This document shows, one piece after another, positions 9,108 through 17,606 of a DNA stretch of 64,000 nt. Every line of letters starts with the position of its first letter. Positions within the stretch are counted from its first letter, which is position 1. A program made the position numbers and the translations under genes. The stretch is from the NCBI RefSeq assembly GCF_000743355.1, contig NZ_JQEI01000014.1, positions 124,001 through 188,000 of the forward strand, read 5' to 3'. The notes beneath the pieces are model-generated. The model ran no database searches. It was not told the DNA's origin and saw only the letters and a program-made list of their open reading frames with translations. The stretch is from Serratia sp. Ag1 (lineage in GTDB: Bacteria > Pseudomonadota > Gammaproteobacteria > Enterobacterales > Enterobacteriaceae).

Positions 9108-10193
9108 TCAGCGGTGGCCATAGACACGCGGCTGCGTGTAGTGATCGATGAGCGGTACGGTGATATTGGCCAGCAGTACGGCAAAAGCTACACCGTCGGG
9201 ATAACCGCCATAAACGCGAATCAGCCAGACCAGCAAACCCACCAGCGCGCCATAGATCAACCGGCCTTTGGGCGTGGTAGCGGCGCTGACCGGATCGGTG
9301 GCGATAAAGAATGCGCCAAGCATGGTGGCGCCGGAGAACAGATGCAGCAACGGCGATGCCTGATGAGCGGGATCCAGCAGCCATGCCAAGCCCGAACAGA
9401 ACCCGACCGCAGCCAGCATACTGACAGGGATCTGCCAGTGAATCAGCCTGCGGCCCAGCATAAACAGCCCGCCAGCTAAAAAGCCCAGGTTGATCCACTG
9501 CCAGCCGATACCGCCCAGAACGCCGCCAAACAGTGGCTGTTGCAAGACTTGCTCCACCGAATGCCCGCTGCGCAGGCCGGTTTTAAACCCATCGAGCGGG
9601 GTGGCCTGGCTGATACCGTCAATGCCTATCTGGAGTTGATGGATGGTGGCCCCTTGAACGGTGTGTCCAGTGAAAATAGTCAGCAGGGTATCCTGGAACG
9701 ACAGTGCGGTCGTCCGTAGCTCATCGGGTGGCAACCAACTGGTCATTTGCACCGGGAAGGAGATCAGCAGCACCACATAACCGACCATTGCCGGGTTAAA
9801 CGGGTTTTGCCCCAAGCCACCGTAAAGCTGCTTGGCGATCACGATCGCAAAAAAGGTGCCGATCACGATCATCCACCAAGGTGCCAGCGGCGGTAAACTG
9901 ATCCCCAGCAGCAGCGCGGTGAGCAGGGCTGAGTTATCCGCCAGGCGCGCGCGTACCGGTTGTTTACGCAAAGCGAGGACTGCGGATTCTGCCAGTAGCG
10001 CAGTGACCATGGCCAGTGCCGTCTGCACCAGATTGCCATAGCCAAAAAACCACACCTGTGCGGCCATACCAGGGATACAGGCCAGCATCACCCAAAGCAT
10101 GATCCGGCGGGTGTTTTGCTGGTTATGGGTAAACGGGGAACTGGCGATGTGTAAGCCTTTGGTGGCTGTTTGTTGTACCGGCCTGAACTTCAT
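9108..10193 (-). CDS. rsxD: Rsx/Rnf electron transport complex subunit D
   Basis: A 361-residue membrane subunit homologous to RnfD/NqrB. It begins MKFRPVQ, has about nine hydrophobic helices, and carries the FMN-attachment threonine in [13 protein letters not shown] chose ATG 10193 because it matches the E. coli start; the open frame extends to 10406 but that part reads through the intergenic region. The Shine-Dalgarno is weak. Unlike the usual arrangement, rsxD does not follow rsxC directly: a regulator gene on the other strand (10524-11417) lies between them. rsxD must therefore be transcribed from its own promoter in 10194-10523. Confidence 0.93.
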   Translation of the reverse strand: MKFRPVQQTATKGLHIASSPFTHNQQNTRRIMLWVMLACIPGMAAQVWFFGYGNLVQTALAMVTALLAESAVLALRKQPVRARLADNSALLTALLLGISLPPLAPWWMIVIGTFFAIVIAKQLYGGLGQNPFNPAMVGYVVLLISFPVQMTSWLPPDELRTTALSFQDTLLTIFTGHTVQGATIHQLQIGIDGISQATPLDGFKTGLRSGHSVEQVLQQPLFGGVLGGIGWQWINLGFLAGGLFMLGRRLIHWQIPVSMLAAVGFCSGLAWLLDPAHQASPLLHLFSGATMLGAFFIATDPVSAATTPKGRLIYGALVGLLVWLIRVYGGYPDGVAFAVLLANITVPLIDHYTQPRVYGHR

Positions 10194-10523
10194 AGAGTCA
10201 CTACCATTTCTTTGCCATGTTATCAGCACGTTCACAGTGCCTTGTTCTGCGGCACTGAGGGAAATTAGAGCGCTGCATTCTACCTTTTTGTTATAAACAT
10301 GCGCTAGGTTAATCTGAGGTTGGCGGGCTTCGAGTATAAAGCGTTCAGTGCGATACGCTTCATACTTCACGTTGCCTGGGGGTTGGTTGTGCGTTGTCGC
10401 CTTCAAGCAACGCGGATTATTTTGGGGATATATTTGTGGCGCTTACCCGCACAAAATAACAACTTTTATATAATCCAGATAGGTTACTATCCCAAGTATT
10501 ATTTAGTTGGCGAACAAATAATA
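10194..10523. other. Divergent control region between rsxD and the Rob-like regulator gene
   Basis: 330 bases shared by two divergent genes, presumably holding the rsxD promoter and the regulator promoter. It contains a short ERIC-like element (10352-10432). The segment 10440-10523 is AT-rich and ends in the regulator start. I could not name a promoter or a soxbox-type site with confidence. Confidence 0.55.
10352..10432. repeat. Short, degenerate ERIC-like element
   Basis: About 81 bases whose two ends match the two ends of the full ERIC at 19156-19284 read on the other strand: CTTCATACTTCA-GTTGC-TGGG at one side and CAAGCAAC-ATTATTTTGGG-ATATA at the other. The central ERIC core (CCCCAGGAGCTTAC...GTGACTGGGG) is missing, so it is an internally deleted copy with several point changes. 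It lies in the rsxD/regulator control region. Confidence 0.65.
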
Positions 10524-11417
10524 ATGACCAATGAAGACATTTATTTTATTGAAGAACTGATTGAATGGGTAGAGATCCATCTGGAGACGCGGCCCAACCT
10601 TGATGAAGTCGCGCGAATTTCCGGTTATTCCAAGTGGCATTTGCAGCGCAAGTTCAAACGTATCACTGGCATTCAGCTTGCCACCTACATTCGCTCACGT
10701 ATTCTTACCCGGGCTGCAGTAGCCCTGCGCATTACTCATCGTTCGATTATTGATATTTCAGATGAGCTGGGTTTTGACTCGCAGCAAACCTTTACCCGCA
10801 TGTTCAAACAGCGTTTTGGCATCACGCCAAACCGTTACCGTACCATGGACAAATGGGATGTGAAAAACCTGATGCCGCGCTTCAATTTCGATGCGCGCTA
10901 TGAGGCGGATTTTTACCCCGAAGTGAAGCGGCTGACGCTGCCGGATATGCATCTGGTGGGGGTCACCCGAGAACTGGAGTTTGATGCTGCGGAGGAGATG
11001 GAGCTTTCTTCCTGCGTAGCCATGAAATCCGAGATATTTAAAGACTTTTTCCGGGGATTGAACGTTGAGTGCCACAAAGTGTTCAGCATCCACGCCGCGC
11101 GGGAATCGGGTGATGACGAGTGTTTATCCACACACATCATTGCCGTAGAACCCGAGCATAAGAAAGATATTCTCTCCGGTCATCAGATTGATAATATTCA
11201 TGTTCCAGGGCGTGAATATATCTCTATCAGCCATCAGGGAACGGCGAAAGAGTGCGGCCAGTTTGTCTCTTATCTGATAGCCAACGTGCGGCCTGGTTTA
11301 CTTAACGAGGTAAAAGGCAGCGTTGAGATGGAAATGCTGGAAGCCAAAGAGTGGCAACCGGATGCTAAACTGCGCCAGATTGATATTAACTACACCTATT
11401 TGATTTCTATCGATTAA
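10524..11417 (+). CDS. AraC/XylS-family regulator, Rob/SoxS-like with GyrI-like C-terminal domain
   Basis: A 297-residue transcription factor. Residues 1-110 form the paired helix-turn-helix of the MarA/SoxS/Rob class, including SGYSKWHLQRKFK and FDSQQTFTRMFKQRFGITPNRYR, nearly identical to Rob at the recognition helices. Residues 120-297 resemble the GyrI/effector-binding domain of Rob. Rob-type proteins activate superoxide, multidrug and solvent tolerance genes. I set the start at ATG 10524, where the HTH begins; the frame upstream is intergenic. The gene lies inside the rsx operon on the opposite strand. Rsx reduces SoxR, so the location fits a redox-stress role; that link is inference. 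Confidence 0.85.
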   Translation: MTNEDIYFIEELIEWVEIHLETRPNLDEVARISGYSKWHLQRKFKRITGIQLATYIRSRILTRAAVALRITHRSIIDISDELGFDSQQTFTRMFKQRFGITPNRYRTMDKWDVKNLMPRFNFDARYEADFYPEVKRLTLPDMHLVGVTRELEFDAAEEMELSSCVAMKSEIFKDFFRGLNVECHKVFSIHAARESGDDECLSTHIIAVEPEHKKDILSGHQIDNIHVPGREYISISHQGTAKECGQFVSYLIANVRPGLLNEVKGSVEMEMLEAKEWQPDAKLRQIDINYTYLISID

Positions 11418-11420
11418 ACT

Positions 11421-11443
11421 AAGCCTTGCGTTCTGCAAGGCTT
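11421..11443. terminator. Bidirectional terminator hairpin between regulator gene and rsxC
   Basis: AAGCCTTGC and GCAAGGCTT pair perfectly around a 5-base loop, between the regulator stop (11417) and the rsxC stop (11450). T-richness is weak on both sides. It would separate the rsxABC transcript from rsxDGE-nth. Confidence 0.65.
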
Positions 11444-11449
11444 ACTTCA

Positions 11450-13552
11450 TTACTCTTTATCCGCAGTGGCGAGTTGTTGCGCCGCCTTCTTCGCCTTTAC
11501 GCGTGCAATGGCAGCGGCAACGGCGGCTTTGCGTGGATCTTGTTCCGCTAAGTGTTCAGCCGATTCATCGGTAACCGTTGGGGTTGCCTGCTGTGCGGCT
11601 TTCTTGGCTTTCACGCGTGCAATGGCAGCGGCAACGGCGGCTTTGCGCGGATCTTGTTCCGCTGCGGGTTCAACCGGTTCAGCGGTAACCGCCGGGGTGG
11701 CCTGCTGTGCGGCTTTCTTGGCTTTCACGCGAGCGAGCGCGGCGGCAACGGCGGCTTTGCGTGGATCTTGTTCCGTTGCAGACTCAGCCGGTTCAGCGGT
11801 AACCGTTGGGGCTGCCTGCTGTGCGGCTTTCTTGGCTTTCACACGAGCGAGCGTGGCGGCAACCGCCGCCTTGCGCGGATCGGTTTCTTCGGTTACTGCT
11901 TGAGTTACTTGGGATTCCGTTGGGACTAACTGAGCCTTACGCTCTCTGGCCTGTGCCTTACGCGCTTCGCGAGCGGCAATAGCAGCACTGTTGTCTGGTT
12001 CTATCCCGGTAATTATCATGCCCGCGGCTGCACTGTTTTTGCTGCGCACTCGCGCCAGAGCGGCGCTGACGGCGTCCTGATCGCTGTCAGTCAACGTCAC
12101 TGCGGCTTTTTTATGGCGTTCTTCCCGCGCCAATTTTTCACGCTCTAATCGTGCCAGTTTAGCTTCATAACGCGCCTTGGCTTCTGCGGTGCGGGTTGCT
12201 TCCTGATCCAGCGCTTTGATCTCCGCTTTTTCTTGGCGGTAGTACTGCACCAGCGGAATATTACTCGGGCAGACATAAGCGCATGCACCGCATTCAATGC
12301 AATCGAACAGGTTATGGTTACGCGCTTTCTCGTGTTCGTTACCTTTACTGAACCAGTAAAGCTGCTGCGGCAGCAGCCCGGCAGGGCAGGCATCAACGCA
12401 CAACCCGCAACGGATGCAGGATTGCTCCTGTTCCTGTGCTGCCATTTCGTTGATCGTTGGGGCCAACAGGCAGTTGCTGATTTTGACCACCGGCACGTCC
12501 AGAGAGGGCAAAGTAAAGCCCATCAGTGGGCCACCCATGATCACCATCTGCTGCGTTTGTGCCTGTGGTTGGAAACCGCCAAACGCCAACAGATGCTGAA
12601 CCGGCGTGCCAAGGCGCGCCCAGACGTTGCCCGGTTGGCTCATCGCATCGCCCGTTAAAGTGACCACACGTTCAATCAGCGGCTCACCATCCACAATCGC
12701 GCGCTTGATGGCGAACGCAGTGCCGACGTTTTGCATCAACACCCCGATAGAGGATGAATGCTTGCCATGCGGCACTTCTTGGCCGGTCAGGATCTTGGTT
12801 AGCTGCTTGGCTCCACCGGAGGGGTATTTGGTAGGAATAACGCGCAGTGCGATATCAGTATGATCGCGCAATGCGGTTTTTAACGCGGCGATTGCCTGCG
12901 GTTTGTTATCCTCAATGCCGATCAGCGTCAGCTTGGGTTGCAGTAGATGACGCAGGATCTGAGTACCTTCAATAATCTGAGCGGCATGTTCCTGCATCAA
13001 ACGATCGTCGGCTGTAATGTAAGGTTCACATTCAGCGGCATTCAGGATCAGCGTTTCTACCTGGTGGTTGCCGCCCTGTAACTTACTGGCGGTGGGGAAC
13101 CCTGCGCCGCCCAAACCGGCAATTCCGGCCTGGTGGATACGTTGGATCAAATCTTCTGCATTTAATTGGCGGTAATCCGCCACGGGCGCCAGCTCACACC
13201 AGCGATCTTCTCCGTCCGGCTCAATGATCACGCATGGCTCTGCCAATCCGGAGGGATGGGCTGTCACACGGGGTTCAATGGCGCGAATGATTCCTGAAGT
13301 AGGCGCATGGACCGGCAGCGTGCGGCCACGGCCAAAGGTCAGCGGTTGGCCTTTCAATACCCGATCGCCAGCCTTAACGCACAACTCGCCCTCTGGCCCC
13401 AAATGCTGTTGCAGCGGGATGATAAATACGTCCGGCAGGGGAACCACGCGCAGCGGCACACCGCTGGATTGGGTTTTCATTTCGGGTGGATGAATACCAC
13501 CGTTGAAATCCCAAATCCGGTCTTTTTTGAAGGCGGTGAACAGATTAAACAT
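11450..13552 (-). CDS. rsxC: Rsx/Rnf electron transport complex subunit C with C-terminal tandem repeats
   Basis: A 700-residue NADH-facing subunit. The N-terminal part (to about residue 440) has the NADH/FMN region of RnfC ([14 protein letters not shown]-like [18 protein letters not shown]) and two [4Fe-4S] motifs, [12 protein letters not shown] near 377 and [12 protein letters not shown] near 416. The rest is an alanine/lysine-rich tail with four copies of a 38-residue unit built on [22 protein letters not shown]; at DNA level the spacing is 114 bases. Such tails vary in copy number between strains. It overlaps rsxB by 8 bases. Downstream, rsxD is displaced by an inserted regulator gene. 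Confidence 0.95.
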   Translation of the reverse strand: MFNLFTAFKKDRIWDFNGGIHPPEMKTQSSGVPLRVVPLPDVFIIPLQQHLGPEGELCVKAGDRVLKGQPLTFGRGRTLPVHAPTSGIIRAIEPRVTAHPSGLAEPCVIIEPDGEDRWCELAPVADYRQLNAEDLIQRIHQAGIAGLGGAGFPTASKLQGGNHQVETLILNAAECEPYITADDRLMQEHAAQIIEGTQILRHLLQPKLTLIGIEDNKPQAIAALKTALRDHTDIALRVIPTKYPSGGAKQLTKILTGQEVPHGKHSSSIGVLMQNVGTAFAIKRAIVDGEPLIERVVTLTGDAMSQPGNVWARLGTPVQHLLAFGGFQPQAQTQQMVIMGGPLMGFTLPSLDVPVVKISNCLLAPTINEMAAQEQEQSCIRCGLCVDACPAGLLPQQLYWFSKGNEHEKARNHNLFDCIECGACAYVCPSNIPLVQYYRQEKAEIKALDQEATRTAEAKARYEAKLARLEREKLAREERHKKAAVTLTDSDQDAVSAALARVRSKNSAAAGMIITGIEPDNSAAIAAREARKAQARERKAQLVPTESQVTQAVTEETDPRKAAVAATLARVKAKKAAQQAAPTVTAEPAESATEQDPRKAAVAAALARVKAKKAAQQATPAVTAEPVEPAAEQDPRKAAVAAAIARVKAKKAAQQATPTVTDESAEHLAEQDPRKAAVAAAIARVKAKKAAQQLATADKE
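11466..11920 (-). repeat. 114-bp tandem repeat in the 3' end of rsxC
   Basis: Four imperfect copies of a unit coding for 38 residues; the marker GCCTGCTGTGCGGC recurs at 11586, 11700 and 11814, giving an exact 114-base period. The unit is helix-forming and rich in Ala, Lys and Arg. Confidence 0.85.
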
Positions 13553-14120
13553 GTTGCTCCACGTGAATCACTTGCACCGGAATAGCCTGCATATCCCACT
13601 TCCAGTTGGCGGTAGTGGTGGCGACCGGTTTCATTTCAATACAATCGGTTGGGCAGGGGGCGACGCACAGGTCGCAGCCGGTACAGAGATCGGCTATCAC
13701 CGTGTGCATCGCGCGGGTGGCGCCAACAATGGCGTCGACCGGGCAGGCTTGAATGCATTTGGTGCAACCGATGCAGTTGGCTTCATCGATAAACGCGACT
13801 TTACGCACCGGTTCGGCAACCGCTTCGCCGCCGTCCAGCGGTTGCGGTTCGACATTGAGCAATTCTGCCAGTTTCAGCATGACCTGCTCGCCACCGGGGG
13901 CGCATTTGTTGATCATTTCGCCATTGGCGACGGCTTCGGCATACGGGCGGCAGCCGGGGTAGCCGCATTGGCCACACTGGCTTTGCGGCAGGATCTCATC
14001 CACCTGCTCGGCAATCGGATCTTCTTCTACTTCAAAGCGGCGTGCGGCAAAACCCAACACCACGCCAAACAGCAGCCCCAATGTACTCAATGCAGCAACG
14101 GCTATCCACAACGCGGTCAT
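13545..14120 (-). CDS. rsxB: Rsx/Rnf electron transport complex subunit B (ferredoxin-like)
   Basis: A 191-residue iron-sulfur subunit. After one N-terminal membrane helix comes a four-cysteine domain (CGQCGYPGC...NKC), then two ferredoxin-type clusters, [16 protein letters not shown] and [16 protein letters not shown]. It passes electrons between RsxC and the membrane flavins. One base overlaps the rsxA stop (TGATG), so translation is coupled; the 3' end overlaps rsxC by 8 bases. Confidence 0.96.
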   Translation of the reverse strand: MTALWIAVAALSTLGLLFGVVLGFAARRFEVEEDPIAEQVDEILPQSQCGQCGYPGCRPYAEAVANGEMINKCAPGGEQVMLKLAELLNVEPQPLDGGEAVAEPVRKVAFIDEANCIGCTKCIQACPVDAIVGATRAMHTVIADLCTGCDLCVAPCPTDCIEMKPVATTTANWKWDMQAIPVQVIHVEQHV

Positions 14121-14701
14121 CAGAATTTCACCAATCCAGTGAAGCCCATAAAGGCCAGCGACATCAGCCCGGCGGTGATCAGCGCAATTGAAGAACCACG
14201 AAACGGGGCTGGCACGTCGGCGACCGCCAAGCGTTCACGGATGGCGGCGAACAGCACCATCACCAGCGAAAAACCTGCGGCAGCGCTAAAGCCATAGACC
14301 GCAGATTGCAGGAAGTTATAACCCAAGTTGACGTTAAGCAACGCCACACCCAGCACGGCACAGTTGGTGGTGATCAGCGGCAGAAAGATCCCCAGCAGGC
14401 GATACAGCGCCGGGCTGGTTTTGCGCACCACCATTTCGGTAAATTGCACCACAACGGCGATCACCAGGATGAAGGACAGCGTGCGCAGATACACCAGATC
14501 CAGCGGGATCAGGATAAAGCTGTTGATGAGCCAGGCGCAGACAGAGGCCATGGTCATCACGAATGTGGTGGCCATTCCCATGCCGATGGCGCTTTCCAGT
14601 TTTTTGGAAACGCCCATAAATGGGCACAGGCCCAGAAACTTCACCAGGACAAAGTTATTCACCAGCACGGTGCCGACAAACAGAAGCAGGTATTCGGTCA
14701 T
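14120..14701 (-). CDS. rsxA: Rsx/Rnf electron transport complex subunit A
   Basis: A 193-residue membrane subunit homologous to RnfA/NqrE, with six hydrophobic helices and the conserved [13 protein letters not shown] segment near the start, whose cysteine helps hold the intramembrane cluster. First gene of rsxABC. ATG 14701 is preceded by TTAGG, only about 10 bases after the T-tract of an intrinsic terminator, so the leader is unusually tight (see the terminator and promoter entries here). Confidence 0.96.
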   Translation of the reverse strand: MTEYLLLFVGTVLVNNFVLVKFLGLCPFMGVSKKLESAIGMGMATTFVMTMASVCAWLINSFILIPLDLVYLRTLSFILVIAVVVQFTEMVVRKTSPALYRLLGIFLPLITTNCAVLGVALLNVNLGYNFLQSAVYGFSAAAGFSLVMVLFAAIRERLAVADVPAPFRGSSIALITAGLMSLAFMGFTGLVKF

Positions 14702-14710
14702 TGCGATGCC

Positions 14711-14749
14711 TAAAAAAATAAAAGCCGCCTATTATCGGGAATTGGCGGC
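14711..14749 (-). terminator. Intrinsic terminator between ydgK and rsxA
   Basis: On the minus strand GCCGCC, a 14-base loop and GGCGGC are followed by TTTTATTTTTTT. It is oriented to stop transcription coming from ydgK and ends just 10 bases before the rsxA ATG. The loop contains the candidate rsxA -10. Confidence 0.7.
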
Positions 14750-14759
14750 ATAACGACAA
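14731..14759 (-). promoter_or_regulatory. Candidate rsxA promoter nested in the terminator
   Basis: On the minus strand TTGTCG (14759-14754) and GATAAT (14736-14731) are 17 bases apart. Transcription would start near 14724, inside the 3' arm of the terminator stem, so the new transcript would not form the hairpin. This resolves how rsxA can be expressed directly behind a terminator. Confidence 0.5.
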
Positions 14760-14824
14760 CCGATGAATCGCAGGGGTATAGCGCTTTTTTGTGTCTTTTG
14801 ATGAAAATTTGCCCTGCGGGATGG

Positions 14825-15265
14825 CTATCGCTCGACAAAAGTGCCCTTTACCCGCTGGGAGCGTTTGATATAGGGCACCAGCAATGCCGCCATCAGCAGC
14901 GGCCACATCAGGCTACGCACCGCCATCTCGTCCGACACCGGGGAGAAAGCAAAGGTTTTGATCGCCAGCAGCACGGTGATCAGCAACCAGAGCAGAAACA
15001 GTTTAGGGAAACGCTGCGAACGTTGGCAGAACAGCCACAGCAGATACAGGGTGAAGCCCCACATCACCAACGCGGTGAGCACGGAGAAATACCATTGCAT
15101 GGTGAACGCTTGGGCATTAGTGATCAGGTATTCGCGCGATTCCGGCATAAAGATCGCCATACCGTACAGCATCAACATCAGGCTGGCGCTAAGCAAGGTG
15201 ACGATCAGATAGGCCATGGGGGCCAGCAGCCAACCGCCGATGCGGGAATATTCAGCTTGAGTCAT
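14825..15265 (-). CDS. ydgK: DUF2569 inner-membrane protein YdgK
   Basis: A 146-residue protein with four hydrophobic segments (MAYLIVTLLSASLMLMLYGM, a YFSVLTALVMWGFTLYLLWL region, LLWLLITVLLAI, WPLLMAALLVPYI). It matches the size and place of E. coli YdgK, upstream of rsxA on the same strand. Function unknown. ATG 15265 has AGGA at 7 bases; the longer frame to 15307 has no ribosome-binding site. Terminated before rsxA by the hairpin at 14711-14749. Confidence 0.8.
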   Translation of the reverse strand: MTQAEYSRIGGWLLAPMAYLIVTLLSASLMLMLYGMAIFMPESREYLITNAQAFTMQWYFSVLTALVMWGFTLYLLWLFCQRSQRFPKLFLLWLLITVLLAIKTFAFSPVSDEMAVRSLMWPLLMAALLVPYIKRSQRVKGTFVER

Positions 15266-15310
15266 AACGGTATCCTGAGTGACATGATTTGGCGTGATAA
15301 GCCGCATAGC

Positions 15311-15646
15311 TTAACGGGTTAGGGGCGATTCGTCACCAGCAGGCGGTATATTCGGTTGCAGGTGGCGCAGCGGTTCCTGTGTTTGGTGGAGTACCGCGAG
15401 CACCTCGATGCCATATGAAGTTTCGCGATAGTAAAGCATATGGCTTTCACAGGGGAAACTCTTGATTCCTGGCCCTAACTCCTCTCGGGCTAGCCCCGGA
15501 GAAGGATGGTGGTCAAGCATTTCAGTCAGAATAGTGCGGATAGATTGTGCGTATAGGTCAGCAATTTCTTTTCCCCACCGCTGTTGTGAATAGGCGCGGA
15601 TTTTACGAAACTGAACCTTGGCGTCAGTAGTAAATCTGACGGTCAT
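15311..15646 (-). CDS. RelE/ParE-family toxin
   Basis: A 111-residue basic protein with the RelE/ParE pattern: FTTDAKVQFRKIRAYSQQRWG at the start, a central helix pair, and the C-terminal strand HMLYYRETSYGIEVLAVLHQTQEP. It lies 2 bases after its antitoxin gene, the standard antitoxin-first order. ParE members poison gyrase and RelE members cleave mRNA on ribosomes; the sequence does not decide between them, but the HxxxLYYR...I.VLAVLHQ ending is ParE-like. The C-terminal 15 residues are proline-rich and may be an extension. Confidence 0.85.
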   Translation of the reverse strand: MTVRFTTDAKVQFRKIRAYSQQRWGKEIADLYAQSIRTILTEMLDHHPSPGLAREELGPGIKSFPCESHMLYYRETSYGIEVLAVLHQTQEPLRHLQPNIPPAGDESPLTR

Positions 15647-15648
15647 TC

Positions 15649-15921
15649 TTATCCCTCTGCCTGCTTCAGTTCATCTGGCGTCAGGTCACTGAAGACATCG
15701 TCGAGATCGTGCAGTTGGCCTCTTTCCGCTTGGGCAATGGACTTTGCCAAAACAGCTTTCAGATTTTGCCGCTTGAGTTCTTCAAAAGCGTTGAAGTCTT
15801 CATAAGACATCACCACTACCTTCGGGCGGCCATTTTTGGTAATGCTGACAGGTTCGCGCATCGCTTTGCTGATGACTTCCCCAAACTGGATCTTGGCTTC
15901 ACTGGCCGTGAAACTGTGCAT
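15649..15921 (-). CDS. Phd/YefM-family antitoxin
   Basis: A 90-residue protein with the Phd/YefM N-terminal DNA-binding fold (FTASEAKIQFGEVISKAMREPVSITKNGRP, VVVMSYEDFNAFEELKR) and an acidic C-terminus (DLDDVFSDLTPDELKQ) that would wrap the toxin. GGGGG lies 6 bases before ATG 15921. Antitoxins of this type repress their own operon; a perfect palindrome lies about 30 bases upstream of the gene. Confidence 0.88.
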   Translation of the reverse strand: MHSFTASEAKIQFGEVISKAMREPVSITKNGRPKVVVMSYEDFNAFEELKRQNLKAVLAKSIAQAERGQLHDLDDVFSDLTPDELKQAEG

Positions 15922-15948
15922 TTGCTACCCCCTTTATCAGTACAAAAC

Positions 15949-15963
15949 GGTACGAATCGTACC
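15949..15963. promoter_or_regulatory. Operator palindrome of the toxin-antitoxin operon
   Basis: GGTACGAATCGTACC is a perfect 7-1-7 palindrome 28 bases upstream of the antitoxin ATG. Its position at the promoter fits autoregulation by the Phd/YefM-type antitoxin complex. Binding is inferred. Confidence 0.6.
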
Positions 15964-16053
15964 TATTTATACCCATATTAGGCGATAAATGAAAAGGGTG
16001 CCAGAAGGGAATGGCTGGTCAGAAGCAAGTGTTGCCACTTTTATCTCTAGCTC

Positions 16054-16085
16054 AAAAACAATCGGCGGGCTCAGCAGAGCCCGCC
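16054..16085 (-). terminator. Intrinsic terminator of the GH1 gene
   Basis: On the minus strand GGCGGGCTC and GAGCCCGCC pair around a 4-base loop, then GATTGTTTTT. It begins 8 bases after the stop codon at 16093. Confidence 0.85.
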
Positions 16086-16092
16086 TGCAAAA

Positions 16093-17505
16093 TTACCGCT
16101 CCGCTCCATTACTGCCGATCAGCTTCTGATACCAGAAGAAGCTTTTCTTGCGTTGGCGCGCCAGATCTTTGTTGTGATCCACATAAACAAAGCCGTATTG
16201 CTTCTGGAAGCCATTGAGCCAGCTCAGCAAGTCGATAAACGACCACGGATAGTAGCCACGCACGTCGGCACCTTGCTTGATGGCGTCTTCAACGGCATTG
16301 ATATGTTGGCGCAGATAATCGATACGATCGTCATCCACCACTTCACCATCAATAATCGGATCTTTGGCACCTAAGCCGTTTTCGGTGATATACATTGGAA
16401 TATCGCCATAACGTGCTTTGATGTTCATGATGCCTTCGGTCAGGCCCTGCGGATAAATCTCCCAGTCCCAATCGGTATAAACCCCGTTCGGGTTCCGCAC
16501 GAACTTGAACAGCCCTTTGAAACCGAATTCGCTACCTTGCTGGTGGCCTTTGCCTTTTTCGCCCGAGGTATTCATGGTCAGGTGTGATTCTTGCTGGTTG
16601 GCGGCGATGGTTTCACGTTTGTAGTAGTTCAGGCCGATAAAGTCACAGATATTGTTGCTCAAGAGCTGTTCATCACCTGGAGCAAACTGCGGCACACCCC
16701 ATACAGCCTGGGCTTGCGCCAGCAATTCTGCCGGGTATTCGCCTTTCAGCACCGGATCGTACAACCAGTGGGTGAAAATGCCTTCCGCCAGCTGATAGGC
16801 GGCCAGATCGTCTGGAGACTGGCTGAGTGGGGTATGGGTCTGCAACACGTTAACAAAGCCGATTTTGCCCTCGATCCCGCTGGTGCGGAATGCTGCCACC
16901 GCTTTGGCATGGGCGACAAACACGTGGTGGCAGGCCTGCAACGCGCGCGCAGGTTCTTTTATACCCGGTGGGTGACCGCCAGTGATGTAGCCAAAACCGA
17001 TAAAGCAGACGGTTTCATTGAAGGTTGACCAGAGCTTGACGCGATCGCCATAACGCTGGTAGCACAGGCGGGCATACTCCTCGAAGGCCTCTGCGGTGCT
17101 GCGTGCTTCCCAACCGCCTTCGTCCTGCAATGCTTGCGGCAGATCCCAGTGGTACAGGGTAATCATCGGTTCGATGTTATGTTCCAGCAGTGCATCGATC
17201 AGATCGCTGTAGAACTTGACCCCGGCTTCGTTGATGGTGCCACGGCCCTGTGGCAGCAGGCGTGGCCAGGAAATGGAAAACCGGTAACTTTGCAAGCCCA
17301 TCTCCGCCATCAGCGCCACGTCTTCACGGAAACGATGGTAGTGATCGACGGCGACATCGCCATTGGTGCCCTGGTAGGTGGTGCCTGGCAGGTGGGAGAA
17401 GGTATCCCAGATGGAAGGGCCTTTACCGTCAACATCATGCGCACCTTCAACCTGATACGCTGCGCTGGCCGCACCCCAGAGGAAATCTTTCGGGAAAGCA
17501 GACAT
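16093..17505 (-). CDS. GH1 6-phospho-beta-glucosidase (or 6-phospho-beta-glycosidase)
   Basis: A 470-residue cytosolic glycosidase of family GH1. The acid/base glutamate is in STFNE near residue 165 and the nucleophile in MYITENGLG near 367. Near the C-terminus the loop SWLNGFQKQY has Ser, then Lys at +7 and Tyr at +9, the phosphate-binding triad of 6-phospho-glycosidases; plain beta-glucosidases have Glu-Trp here. The substrate should thus arrive phosphorylated by a PTS, but no PTS gene is adjacent. A palindromic operator overlaps the promoter. ATG 17505 sits behind AGAGAG. Not related in function to the neighbouring arabinose genes. Confidence 0.88.
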   Translation of the reverse strand: MSAFPKDFLWGAASAAYQVEGAHDVDGKGPSIWDTFSHLPGTTYQGTNGDVAVDHYHRFREDVALMAEMGLQSYRFSISWPRLLPQGRGTINEAGVKFYSDLIDALLEHNIEPMITLYHWDLPQALQDEGGWEARSTAEAFEEYARLCYQRYGDRVKLWSTFNETVCFIGFGYITGGHPPGIKEPARALQACHHVFVAHAKAVAAFRTSGIEGKIGFVNVLQTHTPLSQSPDDLAAYQLAEGIFTHWLYDPVLKGEYPAELLAQAQAVWGVPQFAPGDEQLLSNNICDFIGLNYYKRETIAANQQESHLTMNTSGEKGKGHQQGSEFGFKGLFKFVRNPNGVYTDWDWEIYPQGLTEGIMNIKARYGDIPMYITENGLGAKDPIIDGEVVDDDRIDYLRQHINAVEDAIKQGADVRGYYPWSFIDLLSWLNGFQKQYGFVYVDHNKDLARQRKKSFFWYQKLIGSNGAER

Positions 17506-17541
17506 AACTATTCTCTCTTTGTAGGAAGGTAACTTGAGGAT

Positions 17542-17571
17542 AGTTTATGTGGATTGGAAATGTTTTTGCAA
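17542..17571 (-). promoter_or_regulatory. Candidate promoter of the GH1 gene
   Basis: On the minus strand TTGCAA (17571-17566) and TAAACT (17547-17542) are 18 bases apart, 37 bases upstream of the ATG. The -35 overlaps the palindrome at 17568-17592, consistent with repression. Confidence 0.45.
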
Positions 17572-17592
17572 CCGGTTTCAGAAACCGGTTGC
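17568..17592. promoter_or_regulatory. 25-bp perfect palindrome, LacI-type operator
   Basis: GCAACCGGTTTC and GAAACCGGTTGC are perfect inverted arms around one base. Each arm itself holds AACCGGTT, a LacI-family-type core, giving two cores 13 bases apart. It lies between the araA stop and the GH1 start and overlaps the likely GH1 -35. It might also act as an araA terminator, but there is no T-tract on the minus strand. Confidence 0.6.
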
Positions 17593-17606
17593 AGTTTTAT
17601 GGCAGG

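Noticed and set aside
11466-11903. 145-codon open frame antisense to rsxC
   Set aside because: It runs across the 114-bp repeat of rsxC and encodes Ala-rich repeats only because the sense repeat lacks stops in that frame.
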